A stretch of 64,000 nt of DNA from Actinomyces sp. ph3 (GTDB taxonomy: Bacteria; Actinomycetota; Actinomycetes; Actinomycetales; Actinomycetaceae). Within the stretch, counting starts at the first letter, position 1. Every line of letters begins with the position of its first letter. The notes below the pieces were generated by a model. The model made no database searches. It saw only the letters and a program-made list of their open reading frames with translations, and was not told the origin of the DNA. Shown here piece after piece: positions 34,817 to 44,053 of the stretch. The position numbers and the translations under genes are program-made. The stretch covers positions 119,693-183,692 of the forward strand of contig NZ_CAGY01000007.1 in assembly GCF_000308055.1 (NCBI RefSeq), written 5' to 3'.

Positions 34817-37495
34817 TTAGCGCCCGGTCAGCTGCCAAGCGTCTTCATTCTCTTCAGGCTCTTCATCGACCCAGTCGGTCCGACCACCAAAATCATGTCC
34901 GGAGTAAGGATCCGAGGAAGCGGTATCTCCATCGTACCCGTTTGAAGGAGCCTTAGACGACTGGTCAGCAAAATTCGGCGAAGAAACTTCCTGTTGCTGA
35001 GTAGGTGCAGCTGCGGGTTCAGGCGCACTCTCTCCCCTAAGCATGGCCAAAATTTCGGGGAGCTGTTCGGGAGTCACCAATACCTGGCGCGCTTTCGAAC
35101 CCTCAGAAGGACCAACAATCTCACGCGATTCCAGAAGGTCCATCAGGCGACCTGCCCGCGCAAAACCAACGCGAAGCTTTCGCTGCAGCATCGAGGTCGA
35201 ACCCAACTGAGTTGAAATAACCAGCTCAGCTGCTGCCAAGAGATCATCAAGATCGTCACCGATATCCTCGGCAACCTTCGCAGTCTTCGCGGGGGCAAGA
35301 ACATCAGGACGGTACTGTGCCTGCATCTGTTCTTTGACGTGAGAAACGATCGAATGAATTTCGGATTCAGTAACCCATGCGCCTTGGACGCGCATCGGCT
35401 TACTTGCGCCAGAAGGAAGGTACAAGGCGTCACCTTGACCAATGAGCTTCTCAGCACCGGGCTGATCCAAGATCACTCGGGAGTCGGCCAATGATGATGT
35501 CGCGAACGCCAAACGCGAAGGAATATTCGCTTTGATCAAGCCGGTGACAACATCAACCGAAGGACGCTGGGTTGCGAGGACGAGGTGAATACCAGCTGCG
35601 CGCGCAAGCTGGGTAATACGCTGAACCGAAGCTTCAACATCGCGCGGGGCAACCATCATCAGGTCCGCGAGCTCATCGACAACGACCAGCAAGTAGGGAT
35701 AGGGTCGCAATTCACGATTAAGACCCGGAAGAGCCTTCACTTGGCCTGCAGACACAGCCTTGTTGAAATCATCAACATGCTTAAATCCGTATGTCGCAAG
35801 ATCGTCGTAACGCGCATCCATTTCCTTAACGACCCACTCAAGCGCTTCAGCAGCCTTCTTTGGATCGGTGATGATCGGGGAAATCAGGTGCGGGATACCT
35901 TCGTAGATCGTCAATTCGACTCGCTTGGGATCGACCAGGATCATGCGAACCTGAGAGGGTGTCGCGCGCATCATGATCGAGGTAATCATCGAATTCACGA
36001 ATGACGATTTACCGGAACCAGTCTGGCCAGCAACCAGAAGGTGCGGAGTCTTCGCCAGGTTGGTAACGACGTAGCCACCTTCAACATCCTTACCAACACC
36101 GACAACCAAGGGATGCTGGTTACGCTGAGCTGCGCCAGAGCGAAGAACATCTCCCAGCGCGACAGTTTCTCGGTCAGAGTTTGGAATCTCAATACCGATT
36201 GCCGATTTTCCGGGAATCGGCGCAAGAATTCGCACGTCTGCCGAGGCCACAGCGTAGGCGATGTTCTTCGAAAGGTTTGTCAGGCGGTCAACCTTCACGC
36301 CTGGTCCCAAGGTTACTTCGTAACGCGTCACTGTTGGGCCGCGGGAGAATCCGGTCACTTGGGCATCGACATTGAATTCTGCAAACACCTGACGCAGTGC
36401 CTGCACGACTTGATCATTAACTGCCGAGCGAGTCTTATGGGGCGCACCGCGCACAAGAAGTTCGCTTGAAGGAAGCGTGTAGGACAGGTTCTCATCCAGT
36501 TCCGCTTGGAATCCGCCTGCAGGCTCTTCAGTATGCGCAGGAGGTTCGGGGTCGACCTGATCCTCGATAATTTCGCTGACCGAAAGAGCAGGGACCTGCA
36601 TTGCCTCCGTTGGCGCATCCATCGCCGAGGAAGCGGGCTGTGCCTCGGGGACGTGCGGTGCCGAGGCCGGCATCACCCGAGTACGCTGCGTATCGACCTG
36701 GGTAGGAACGTCTTCTTGGGGCTCAGATTCCACTGCGCGGCGGAAGTGTTCATCGCCGTCATAGGAATCCAAGAAAGGATCATCGCCAGCAGCAAGGGAG
36801 CGACGTGCCTCTTCACGCGCTCGCGCTGCTGGGTCGCTTTCCTCTGGCCTCGTCCGCTTAGCAAGACGGTCGACACATTCACGGACCAAGGTCGGGACCT
36901 GCGCAACCTGCGTACGCGTCCCCAAAAGGATCGAGTAGAGGAGAAGAAGAATCAAGAGTGCCGCCGCGCCCCACGACGACAGCATAAGAACCAGAGGGCG
37001 AGCAATAAACCAACCGAGGATTCCACCCGCATTCTCGATCGAGGCGGCAGAGTCAAAAGCGGGGTTACCTTTGCTGACATGAACAAGACCGGTCAAAGAA
37101 AGGACAACACCAAGGCTACCTGCGACGCGGTGAGGCAAAGCTGAATTTCCTGAGCGGACGCGAACTAACTCAACAGAGAAGGCGACCAGAATAATGGGCA
37201 AAACGACGGAAAAAATCCCAACGAAGCCCGCTGCGCACAGGTGAATGAAATCCCCCGCTTGTCCCGAAATACCAAACCACTCACGCAGGGCAACCAGAAC
37301 GGCAATCGCCATAACAATGAAAGCCAGCGCATCGCGCTTCACCTGAGCATCGGTTGCGCGCCATGCTCGAATCATCGCAAGAATGCCGCGTCCGATCCCG
37401 GAAAATACGCGCGCGAGAAGCCCCGGGGTCGCAGTGGACTTCCCGGCTCGTGAAGAAGATTTCGAAGATGCTGAAGATGGGGATTTTCGTGCCAT
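34817..37495 (-). CDS. ftsK: DNA translocase FtsK/SpoIIIE
   Basis: Septal DNA pump that clears chromosome ends during division. Four hydrophobic segments lie in the first ~190 residues, then a Glu/Pro-rich linker, the alpha domain (VNDQVVQALRQVFAEFNVDAQVTG region), and the RecA-like motor with Walker A GQTGSGKS near residue 490 and VVVDELADLMM. A winged-helix gamma domain (TQLGSTSMLQRKLRVGFARAG) for KOPS-like reading follows, then an acidic disordered tail. 892 residues, complete. 72-bp gap to the PfkB gene. Confidence 0.96.
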   Translation of the reverse strand: MARKSPSSASSKSSSRAGKSTATPGLLARVFSGIGRGILAMIRAWRATDAQVKRDALAFIVMAIAVLVALREWFGISGQAGDFIHLCAAGFVGIFSVVLPIILVAFSVELVRVRSGNSALPHRVAGSLGVVLSLTGLVHVSKGNPAFDSAASIENAGGILGWFIARPLVLMLSSWGAAALLILLLLYSILLGTRTQVAQVPTLVRECVDRLAKRTRPEESDPAARAREEARRSLAAGDDPFLDSYDGDEHFRRAVESEPQEDVPTQVDTQRTRVMPASAPHVPEAQPASSAMDAPTEAMQVPALSVSEIIEDQVDPEPPAHTEEPAGGFQAELDENLSYTLPSSELLVRGAPHKTRSAVNDQVVQALRQVFAEFNVDAQVTGFSRGPTVTRYEVTLGPGVKVDRLTNLSKNIAYAVASADVRILAPIPGKSAIGIEIPNSDRETVALGDVLRSGAAQRNQHPLVVGVGKDVEGGYVVTNLAKTPHLLVAGQTGSGKSSFVNSMITSIMMRATPSQVRMILVDPKRVELTIYEGIPHLISPIITDPKKAAEALEWVVKEMDARYDDLATYGFKHVDDFNKAVSAGQVKALPGLNRELRPYPYLLVVVDELADLMMVAPRDVEASVQRITQLARAAGIHLVLATQRPSVDVVTGLIKANIPSRLAFATSSLADSRVILDQPGAEKLIGQGDALYLPSGASKPMRVQGAWVTESEIHSIVSHVKEQMQAQYRPDVLAPAKTAKVAEDIGDDLDDLLAAAELVISTQLGSTSMLQRKLRVGFARAGRLMDLLESREIVGPSEGSKARQVLVTPEQLPEILAMLRGESAPEPAAAPTQQQEVSSPNFADQSSKAPSNGYDGDTASSDPYSGHDFGGRTDWVDEEPEENEDAWQLTGR

Positions 37496-37567
37496 GGTAG
37501 GAAAAACGCTACCGCTGCATGTCCATGAAAAGGCTTAGGCACGCCGCGAAAGTCCCTTCCGACTGCG

Positions 37568-38500
37568 TCACACACGCCCGTTCTTTATAACTTCTCGGAT
37601 CTGCTCCCAACTTGGAACGGGAAGAGCCGATTCGTGAGAAATCGTGATCGCAGCAGCTGCATTCGCCATTCGCGCTGCTTCAACAAAGTCGTGTCCCAGA
37701 AGAAGCGCCGCACACATAGTGGCGATGTGGGTATCCCCCACCCCGGCGGTATCAACCGTCGTGGATTCGTACGCGGGGATCGAAATTCTGGGTTCGTCGG
37801 CATGAAGCTGCAGTTCACAGCCCATGACTCCCAGGCGGCGAACGAAGACCGCGTCAGGACGCATGACTCCGCGAACTCCAGTTCCGTGCTCATAGGAAGC
37901 AAGAATGTCAGACAGGGTCGCGGCCTCGCGAATATTCATTGAGACAACGTCCGCACGCCCCAGCAAACGTGGCCACACGGACACCGGGACCTGAGCGACG
38001 GCAGGAGAAACGGAAACAACTAGGGTGACACCTTCGGGAAGATTCTCGGCCCATCCAGTGAGGATTTCCGCACTTGCTGGATTCGCAAGATCCGAGCCCG
38101 ATACATGGACCAGATCCCCTTCGTGGATCTCCAAGGCATCCAAGGCTTCACGCGAAGGTTCTGATTCCACCCCCGTCGTCACGATCGAGGTCATCGAACC
38201 ATTCGCTTCGACCAGCTGAATCGCAACGCCGATATCGCCAACGAGTTCGGGAAGAAGAACCTTCACTCCTGCTTCATGAAGAAGCTGACGAACCATATAC
38301 GAATTGGGACCGGTCCCCAGAGGCGAAGCGGTCGCGGTATAGACACCAAGCTTTGACACAGCAGACAAAGCAGTGAAACCACCCGCTGGAAGCGAGGTTG
38401 CTGCAGCTGCGTGAACGGAGCCTCCCCGTTCTGGCAGCTGATAAATACGCATGGGAAGAGAGAGGACAATCGAATAGGTCGAGATAAAACGCCCGGTCAT
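37568..38500 (-). CDS. PfkB-family carbohydrate kinase
   Basis: Ribokinase-like kinase of about 310 residues. The GGSVHAAAATSLPAGGFTA segment matches the N-terminal PfkB signature, and DTAGVGDTHIA is the C-terminal signature with the catalytic Asp (usual DTxGAGD; here Val replaces Ala). Substrate cannot be read from the sequence; ribose or another furanose/adenosine-type sugar is possible. Start ATG 38500 preferred; ATG 38524 is an alternative with a poorly placed ribosome site. It lies between rnj and ftsK on the same strand. Confidence 0.8.
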   Translation of the reverse strand: MTGRFISTYSIVLSLPMRIYQLPERGGSVHAAAATSLPAGGFTALSAVSKLGVYTATASPLGTGPNSYMVRQLLHEAGVKVLLPELVGDIGVAIQLVEANGSMTSIVTTGVESEPSREALDALEIHEGDLVHVSGSDLANPASAEILTGWAENLPEGVTLVVSVSPAVAQVPVSVWPRLLGRADVVSMNIREAATLSDILASYEHGTGVRGVMRPDAVFVRRLGVMGCELQLHADEPRISIPAYESTTVDTAGVGDTHIATMCAALLLGHDFVEAARMANAAAAITISHESALPVPSWEQIREVIKNGRV

Positions 38501-38554
38501 GCTTCTACCGTACCTTACGCTCATGCCTCTATCGGCGTACTCAAGTCCCGCCCG

Positions 38555-40246
38555 CTACTGCAGGACGACAACCGGAACAATCATGGGGCGTCGACGCAAA
38601 TGACGACCAACCCAGCGACCGATCACGCGACGCATCGCCTGCTGAAGGACGTGTGCATCCACATTTCCTCCGGAAGCGGCCTCTTCGAGTGCTGCGGTGA
38701 CGTCGGGAAGAATCTCGTCGAAAACTGAGGAGTCTTCAGCCATCCCAATTGCGCGAATTGTCGGTGGTGCAAGAACCATCCCCGACTCGCCCTCAACAAC
38801 CGCGTAAACGCTCACAAAGCCTTCAGATCCGAGGGTGCGTCGAGTGGCCAATTCATCTTCGGAGATCTCTCCGATAGAGGAACCGTCAACGTAGATGTAC
38901 TCACAGGGAACCGCACCGACGACTCTGGCATGTCCGTCTTCGAGATCAACGACCACGCCATCTTCAGCAAGAACAACGTCTTCCGGCTTGACGCCGGTCA
39001 GTACTGCCAATTGACCATTGGCAACCAAGTGGCGAATCTCCCCGTGGATCGGCATGACGTTCTTCGGCTGAACGATATTGTAGCAGTAGATCAGTTCTCC
39101 CGAGGCCGCGTGGCCGGAAACGTGGACCTTAGCATTCGCTTGGTGAACAACCTTTGCGCCCAAACGTGTGAGGTCGTTAATGACGCGGTACACCGAGTTC
39201 TCATTACCCGGAATCAAGGAAGACGCGAAAATCACCGTATCGCCGGGTTCAATGCTGACAAAGCGATGCGATCCCTGCGAAATTCGAGAAAGGGCGGCCA
39301 TTGGCTCTCCTTGAGACCCAGTTGCCATGTATACCCTCTGATTGGGAGGAAGCAGGGAAATCTCATTGGAATCGACAATGAGCCCCTCAGGAATTGTGAG
39401 GTAACCCTTTTCCTGAGCGATACGCATATTCCGTTCCATGGAACGGCCAACCAAGGCAACACTGCGGCCATGATGTGCAGCCGCATTGATGACCTGCTGG
39501 ACGCGGTGAACATGCGAAGCAAAAGAAGCGACGATGATCTGACCTGTTGCCTCGGCAAAAACTTGATCCAAGACCGGGCCAATTTCGCGTTCTGGAGTAA
39601 CGAATCCGGGCACTTCCGCATTCGTTGAGTCCACCATGAACAAGTCCACGCCTTCTTCACCAAAACGCGCGAAGGAGCGAAGGTCTGTCAAGCGGTGGTC
39701 GAGAGGCAGCTGGTCCATCTTGAAGTCGCCAGTGATCAGGACTTTACCCGCGGGGGTGCGAACGAAAACAGCGAGGGCGTCTGGAATCGAGTGGGTAACC
39801 GCAACGAACTCACAATCGAAGGGACCAATTGCTTGGCGGTCTCCTTCTTCGACGACATGAAGGTTTTCAGCAGAAAGTCGGTGTTCACGGAGCTTGGGCT
39901 CAACAAAAGCTAAAGTCAGGTCGGAACCATAAATCGGAATATCTTCGCGGAGTTTAAGCAGATACGGGACCGCGCCGATGTGGTCTTCATGCCCATGAGT
40001 CAAAACCATGCCGACAATGTCGTCAAGACGGTCTTCAATCCAGGAAAAATCGGGCAGAATCAGGTCGACTCCAGGCTGAGATTCTTCAGGGAAAAGAACG
40101 CCGCAGTCGACAACCAGGAGTTTGTCACCAAATTCCAAAACATTCATATTGCGGCCGACCTCGCCCAGGCCACCCAGCGGGACAATCCTGAGATTCCCCT
40201 TCTTCAGAGGCGCAGGTTCAGGCAGGTTGTCGTAAAGAGGCATCAT
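38555..40246 (-). CDS. rnj: Ribonuclease J
   Basis: Metallo-beta-lactamase/beta-CASP ribonuclease with 5'-exo and endo activity in RNA decay and rRNA maturation. HGHEDH at residues 84-89 binds the zinc ions; VDSTNAEVPG, FASHVHRVQQ and VHVSGHAASGE are beta-CASP motifs. 563 residues, full length. There is no clear ribosome site before ATG 40246. Confidence 0.95.
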   Translation of the reverse strand: MMPLYDNLPEPAPLKKGNLRIVPLGGLGEVGRNMNVLEFGDKLLVVDCGVLFPEESQPGVDLILPDFSWIEDRLDDIVGMVLTHGHEDHIGAVPYLLKLREDIPIYGSDLTLAFVEPKLREHRLSAENLHVVEEGDRQAIGPFDCEFVAVTHSIPDALAVFVRTPAGKVLITGDFKMDQLPLDHRLTDLRSFARFGEEGVDLFMVDSTNAEVPGFVTPEREIGPVLDQVFAEATGQIIVASFASHVHRVQQVINAAAHHGRSVALVGRSMERNMRIAQEKGYLTIPEGLIVDSNEISLLPPNQRVYMATGSQGEPMAALSRISQGSHRFVSIEPGDTVIFASSLIPGNENSVYRVINDLTRLGAKVVHQANAKVHVSGHAASGELIYCYNIVQPKNVMPIHGEIRHLVANGQLAVLTGVKPEDVVLAEDGVVVDLEDGHARVVGAVPCEYIYVDGSSIGEISEDELATRRTLGSEGFVSVYAVVEGESGMVLAPPTIRAIGMAEDSSVFDEILPDVTAALEEAASGGNVDAHVLQQAMRRVIGRWVGRHLRRRPMIVPVVVLQ

Positions 40247-40293
40247 GCAATAAGTGTGCCACGTCTAGCCTTGAGAGGCCTGATGTGACCGCT

Positions 40294-40845
40294 TTAAGAA
40301 CGCAAGGCCCACCACAGGTGTTCATCCCGAGCCGCAGGGATTTCCGAGTCGAAAACAAAGCTACGGCGCATCCCCGCGGGAGAAAACCCGCATCCTTGGA
40401 TGAAGCGAATAGTCAGCGTATCTTCTGGCGCAACCCACAACCGCATTGACTCCGGGTGGAGGGTATCCACAAGAGCTGCCAGCAGACGCGATGCATGTCC
40501 GATACGCCTAAAACTACGGTGCACGTAGAGACTGCTGATTTCTTGTCCCTCTGGAATGACGCGTCCTGAAGGCTGCTCAAGTTCCAGAGCGGGGGCATGC
40601 GAATATGCGATGAAACCAACGGGAGTCTGTTCTTCAAGAGCAACCAAGGTCTGCCCCTGCGTTGGCCTGTTTCCAGCAAGAGTTTCTTCCCACATCTGAC
40701 GTGTCTGCGTCAGAACCTGAGCACGAAGCGGATGCGCGGCAGGCAGCGCACAAGCATTGAAGACTTCAGTGAAAAATTCTTGGGCCATTGCAGCAATGGC
40801 TGCGGCATCACTGGAAGTTGCTGGACGAACGCTTCGTTTAGTCAC
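40294..40845 (-). CDS. GNAT-family N-acetyltransferase
   Basis: 183-residue acetyltransferase. EISSLYVHRSFRRIGHASRLLAAL is the acetyl-CoA-binding motif A (Q/RxxGxG/A type, here RRIGHAS), and WVAPEDTLTIRFIQGCGF is motif B. The substrate is unknown. Its start overlaps the M16 peptidase stop by 4 bp, so it is translated with that gene. Confidence 0.85.
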   Translation of the reverse strand: MTKRSVRPATSSDAAAIAAMAQEFFTEVFNACALPAAHPLRAQVLTQTRQMWEETLAGNRPTQGQTLVALEEQTPVGFIAYSHAPALELEQPSGRVIPEGQEISSLYVHRSFRRIGHASRLLAALVDTLHPESMRLWVAPEDTLTIRFIQGCGFSPAGMRRSFVFDSEIPAARDEHLWWALRS

Positions 40846-42173
40846 GCACGATCCTCCGGAACCACTTCAGCAGTGAAGACGCATCGTCCTGCAAGCTCCT
40901 GCGCAAGACCGCGAACGTCTTCAGCTTGGACCGCTTCAATTCGAGCAAGCGCGGCATCAACAGTAAAGTAACGACCACTCAGCTCAGCGCGCCCCAAGCG
41001 GGACATGCGAGAAAGCGTATCTTCCAACCCCAGTGCCATACCGCCGCGCAGCTGCCCACGAACGCGAGCAAGCTCGTCTTCGCGCGGTCCAGTTGCGGCA
41101 AGTTTTTCAAGCTCCGCCTGCATGAGCTTTTCAACCTCGGAAGCGCGTTCCGGTGCTGTCCCGGCATACATTCCCCAGGCTCCCGTATCCGAATAGGGGG
41201 AATCAAAGGCATATGTCGTATAGGCCAAGCCACGCTTCTCTCGAATCTCTTGGAAGAGTCGCGAAGACATTGAGCCGCCCAGAATAGAAAGCAAAACCGA
41301 CATCACGGGACGCCGATCGTCACCGGCACGCATCGACGGGCCACCAACAATGACATGTGATTGTTCAATATGACGGTGGCGCGTTGAACGCACCGGTTCA
41401 CCAGCTGACGACCACGATCCCTGCGTCGAACGCCTCGGATGCGGAACTCGCTTCTCCTCTAATTCTTTTGCCCACGTAGGATACAAGGAACGCTGCACTT
41501 GCTCGACAAGTTCATCGTGGTTGACGTCCCCTGCTGCGACAATAATCAGCGAGGAGGGCGCGTAAACCCGGCGATAGTAGTCCCAGACGTGGTCGCGTTC
41601 AACGGCTCGAATCGTTTGGGCGCTTCCGCCAACCGGACGTCCCAAAGAGTTATCGCCAAACACTGCCAATTGGAAAGCCTCGTGGACAACCTCGAGAGGA
41701 TTGTCTTCTGACATTGCGAGCTCATCGAGGATGACCCCGCGTTCGATCTCAAACTCTTCTGGATCGATCAGGGAGGCAGAAATCATGTCTCCCAATACTT
41801 CAACGGCCATTGGCGCGTCTTCGCTCAGTACGCGTGCCCAATAGTTTGTGTGTTCTTTTCCGGTTTCCGCATTGGACTCACCGCCAACCGCATCAAATGC
41901 TTCGGCGATGTCAAAGGCACTTCTGCGCGCGGTTCCTTTGAAGAGGAGGTGTTCAAGGAAGTGGGTCGATCCGGCACTCACCTCATCCTCGTCTCGCGAA
42001 CCAGCCCCAACCCACCAGCTCAGTGCCAGTGAACGTGTTGCCGGCACCTTTTGAGTAATGATCCGAAGGCCATTAGGCAGAACGCTTCGTTGAACAAGCG
42101 CCCCCGAGTCCTCCCATTCTTCAACCCCATGCGTTGTTTCCAGTGAAAGCTGACGGAAACCCTCAGTTGCCAT
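40842..42173 (-). CDS. M16 zinc metallopeptidase
   Basis: Pitrilysin-family peptidase, related to mitochondrial processing peptidase beta and actinobacterial PepR. The inverted zinc motif HFLEH is at residues 71-75 with the downstream Glu in NAETGKEHTNY. Both M16 domains are present (443 aa). In many actinobacteria this gene directly follows pnp; here 15 kb separate them. It starts at the membrane protein stop (TAATG overlap). Confidence 0.92.
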   Translation of the reverse strand: MATEGFRQLSLETTHGVEEWEDSGALVQRSVLPNGLRIITQKVPATRSLALSWWVGAGSRDEDEVSAGSTHFLEHLLFKGTARRSAFDIAEAFDAVGGESNAETGKEHTNYWARVLSEDAPMAVEVLGDMISASLIDPEEFEIERGVILDELAMSEDNPLEVVHEAFQLAVFGDNSLGRPVGGSAQTIRAVERDHVWDYYRRVYAPSSLIIVAAGDVNHDELVEQVQRSLYPTWAKELEEKRVPHPRRSTQGSWSSAGEPVRSTRHRHIEQSHVIVGGPSMRAGDDRRPVMSVLLSILGGSMSSRLFQEIREKRGLAYTTYAFDSPYSDTGAWGMYAGTAPERASEVEKLMQAELEKLAATGPREDELARVRGQLRGGMALGLEDTLSRMSRLGRAELSGRYFTVDAALARIEAVQAEDVRGLAQELAGRCVFTAEVVPEDRA

Positions 42174-42817
42174 TAATGTGTCTCTTTTTCCGTTGCCGAG
42201 GACGCGCTTGCCTGATGTCCTTCTGTGCCCTCAGCGGTGGTGGCAGTCTTGCCTGCAGCGGAGGAAGCCATACCAGCGGAGGCTGGAGTCTTTGCTGAGG
42301 CAGAAGTTGCGGCCTCGTGAGAAGAAGTGGAGCTTGCCGAAGAAGACTTCTTCTGAGTCGAAGACGAAGCATTTGGGTGCGTCGCCTGATGCAGAGCGCG
42401 TGATTCCTCAGCCGTTCGAGGAATTCCACCAGTCAATCCAACGATGAGGAGAATAAGGCTGACGATCGCTTGAACTGCGAAGAAACAAGCCATCCAGCGC
42501 AGGCCAACTTCCATTCCTTGGAACGAGGAGACCATAGCCGTCAGATAGCTGAACGCTCCAGCCACAGCACTGACGAAAAGGCTCCACGAATAGAAAACGC
42601 GAGCCGAAGTGCGGGTCACCATTCGCGCGATCGCAGCAACCATACAGGTCGCAAGTGCTGGAGCAGCAACGATGATCAAGGCGCTGAGAGAGACCGAGGC
42701 AATTCGACCTGGTTCCGAACGATCAAGACTTGAGAATGTGCTGACGATCAGCCACGCCAGAATATCCGAAACCAAAAGTACTGCGCAGACAATTGCGTCT
42801 GTCAAACGTCGAAGCAT
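42173..42817 (-). CDS. Membrane protein with Ser/Ala-rich tail
   Basis: 214-residue protein with four hydrophobic segments in the first ~135 residues (for example AIVCAVLLVSDILAWLIVS and IVSLILLIVGLTGGI), then a low-complexity cytoplasmic tail made mostly of Ser, Ala, Thr, Lys and Glu. No known family is recognised. ATG 42817 has a strong GAGGAGG site. It is the first gene of an operon with the M16 peptidase and GNAT genes. Confidence 0.75.
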   Translation of the reverse strand: MLRRLTDAIVCAVLLVSDILAWLIVSTFSSLDRSEPGRIASVSLSALIIVAAPALATCMVAAIARMVTRTSARVFYSWSLFVSAVAGAFSYLTAMVSSFQGMEVGLRWMACFFAVQAIVSLILLIVGLTGGIPRTAEESRALHQATHPNASSSTQKKSSSASSTSSHEAATSASAKTPASAGMASSAAGKTATTAEGTEGHQASASSATEKETH

Positions 42818-42838
42818 TATTCCTCCTCGCTCGAAGTA

Positions 42839-42858
42839 TTCACAGCTTAATATGTGAA
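42839..42858. promoter_or_regulatory. Palindrome between the membrane protein and LacI-like genes
   Basis: TTCACA-N8-TGTGAA is a perfect 6-8-6 inverted repeat 21 bp upstream of the membrane protein start. The 168-bp divergent gap otherwise shows no clear promoter. It may be an operator, possibly of the adjacent LacI-type protein, but it lacks the central CG of typical LacI sites. Confidence 0.35.
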
Positions 42859-42985
42859 CTTTGCACCCGCAGTGTGATTGATCCACAGGATGCACGATAA
42901 CCGGCGTGTTTCCACAGATTCTGCTTCTTGGGCTGGAAAGAAGTGCGGTTGCGGCACAGTAAAGGCCACAGGAGAGGAGGCTTTT

Positions 42986-43702
42986 ATGGCCACGACACCG
43001 ACGATTTCCGACGTCGCGCGTTTAGCTGGAGTATCTGTTGGAACCGTTTCACACGTCCTCAGAGGAAAGGTACGAGTCAGCGAGAACTTAAGCCAGCGAG
43101 TTCACGAGGCAGCTGCGGCATTGGGATATGCTATCGACCCTTCTGCTCAAGCACTCCGCTTGGGCTATCAAAATATCGTTGGTGTCGGGCTTTTAGGTGC
43201 ACGCAAAGAAGTGGAACAAGCCGCTTGCGCTTTTCTTCTTCCTTTTGCCCGGGAACTCCGCCAATACGGTATGGAAGCATTGGTCCTCTCCCCCGCTCAT
43301 TCTCCCGTCAAAGACTTGTGCTTGGAAGATTTCACAGAGCTTGTCATGCGCGCGAAACGATGGCACTTGCATTCGCTCCTCATATGTCTCAGCACTGAAT
43401 TTTCCTCGTGTACATCTATCAACGCTGAAGCATACGTGGCGGAGGCGGATACGGATAAGCACCGACTGTTTCCGATAGCTCAAAGCATCTCAGCGACTCG
43501 GGCTCTTCCCATATTCGAGGTTCGCTTAAATGCTCTTGGTACCCGAAAACCCCATGGAGAAGGGAAGACTGCATCACTTGAATGGCGTCCGCTCCGCGTA
43601 GGAACTGATTCTGCAGAGGGGCATTGCCTGACCCGAGGAAATATCGCTGACTGCATTGCGGCAGTTATGGATTCAAGGGACGCAACAAGAATGGTGGGTT
43701 GA
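42986..43702 (+). CDS. Short, atypical LacI-family regulator
   Basis: 238 residues against the usual 330-350. The N terminus is a good LacI HTH (ISDVARLAGVSVGTVSHVLRG), including the hinge (SAQALRLGYQNIVGVG). The first part of the sensor domain is recognisable to about residue 150; after that the sequence no longer resembles a periplasmic-binding fold. It looks like an internally deleted or decayed regulator that may still bind DNA. GAGGAGG precedes the ATG. The stop codon lies inside the terminator hairpin. No sugar gene is nearby. Confidence 0.7.
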   Translation: MATTPTISDVARLAGVSVGTVSHVLRGKVRVSENLSQRVHEAAAALGYAIDPSAQALRLGYQNIVGVGLLGARKEVEQAACAFLLPFARELRQYGMEALVLSPAHSPVKDLCLEDFTELVMRAKRWHLHSLLICLSTEFSSCTSINAEAYVAEADTDKHRLFPIAQSISATRALPIFEVRLNALGTRKPHGEGKTASLEWRPLRVGTDSAEGHCLTRGNIADCIAAVMDSRDATRMVG

Positions 43703-43727
43703 AAGCAGACGCTTTCAACCCACCATT
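43690..43727. terminator. 17-bp perfect bidirectional hairpin
   Basis: Arms 43690-43706 and 43711-43727 pair fully around AGAC. It separates the LacI-like gene (+) and the fix operon (-). The LacI-like stop codon (43700-43702) is part of the left arm. Confidence 0.8.
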
Positions 43728-43743
43728 TCAAACGGAGATGCTC

Positions 43744-44040
43744 TTAGCCTTCTCGGAACATGATCCCGAAACCGCTCCTGGGATAGTGCCACTTCAGGAC
43801 ACCTTCAGGGGCAATGGCCAAGCAGGTACCGCATTCTAGGCATGCGGCATATTCCACTCCAACGGTCCCGTCCTCTTCTACCGAGTAGACATGTGCCGGG
43901 CAGATTCGCTCCAAGAGCTTGCCAGCGCCGGTGGCACGAGCCCGCTCCTGGTCGACCTCGATATGAGATTCTTCCTCGTCAAGGTTGTAAGTGTTACGCG
44001 AAAGACGCGCGGGAACACTCTCAATTTTCAATGTGCTCAT
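43744..44040 (-). CDS. fixX: Ferredoxin-like protein FixX
   Basis: 98-residue iron-sulfur protein paired with FixC. The four Cys are in CPAHVY and CLECGTC, the same spacing as E. coli FixX, and the C terminus WHYPRSGFGIMFREG is nearly identical to the enterobacterial end (WEYPRGTFGVEFRYG). ATG 44040 with AGGAGG is the clear start. Last gene of the fixABCX operon; passes electrons between the flavoprotein FixC and its partner. Confidence 0.93.
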   Translation of the reverse strand: MSTLKIESVPARLSRNTYNLDEEESHIEVDQERARATGAGKLLERICPAHVYSVEEDGTVGVEYAACLECGTCLAIAPEGVLKWHYPRSGFGIMFREG

Positions 44041-44053
44041 TGTTCCTCCTGCC

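Noticed and set aside
42872..42886. TGTG-N7-CACA motif resembling a CRP/GlxR site upstream of the LacI-like gene
   Set aside because: Spacing and inner bases do not fit the TGTGA-N6-TCACA consensus.
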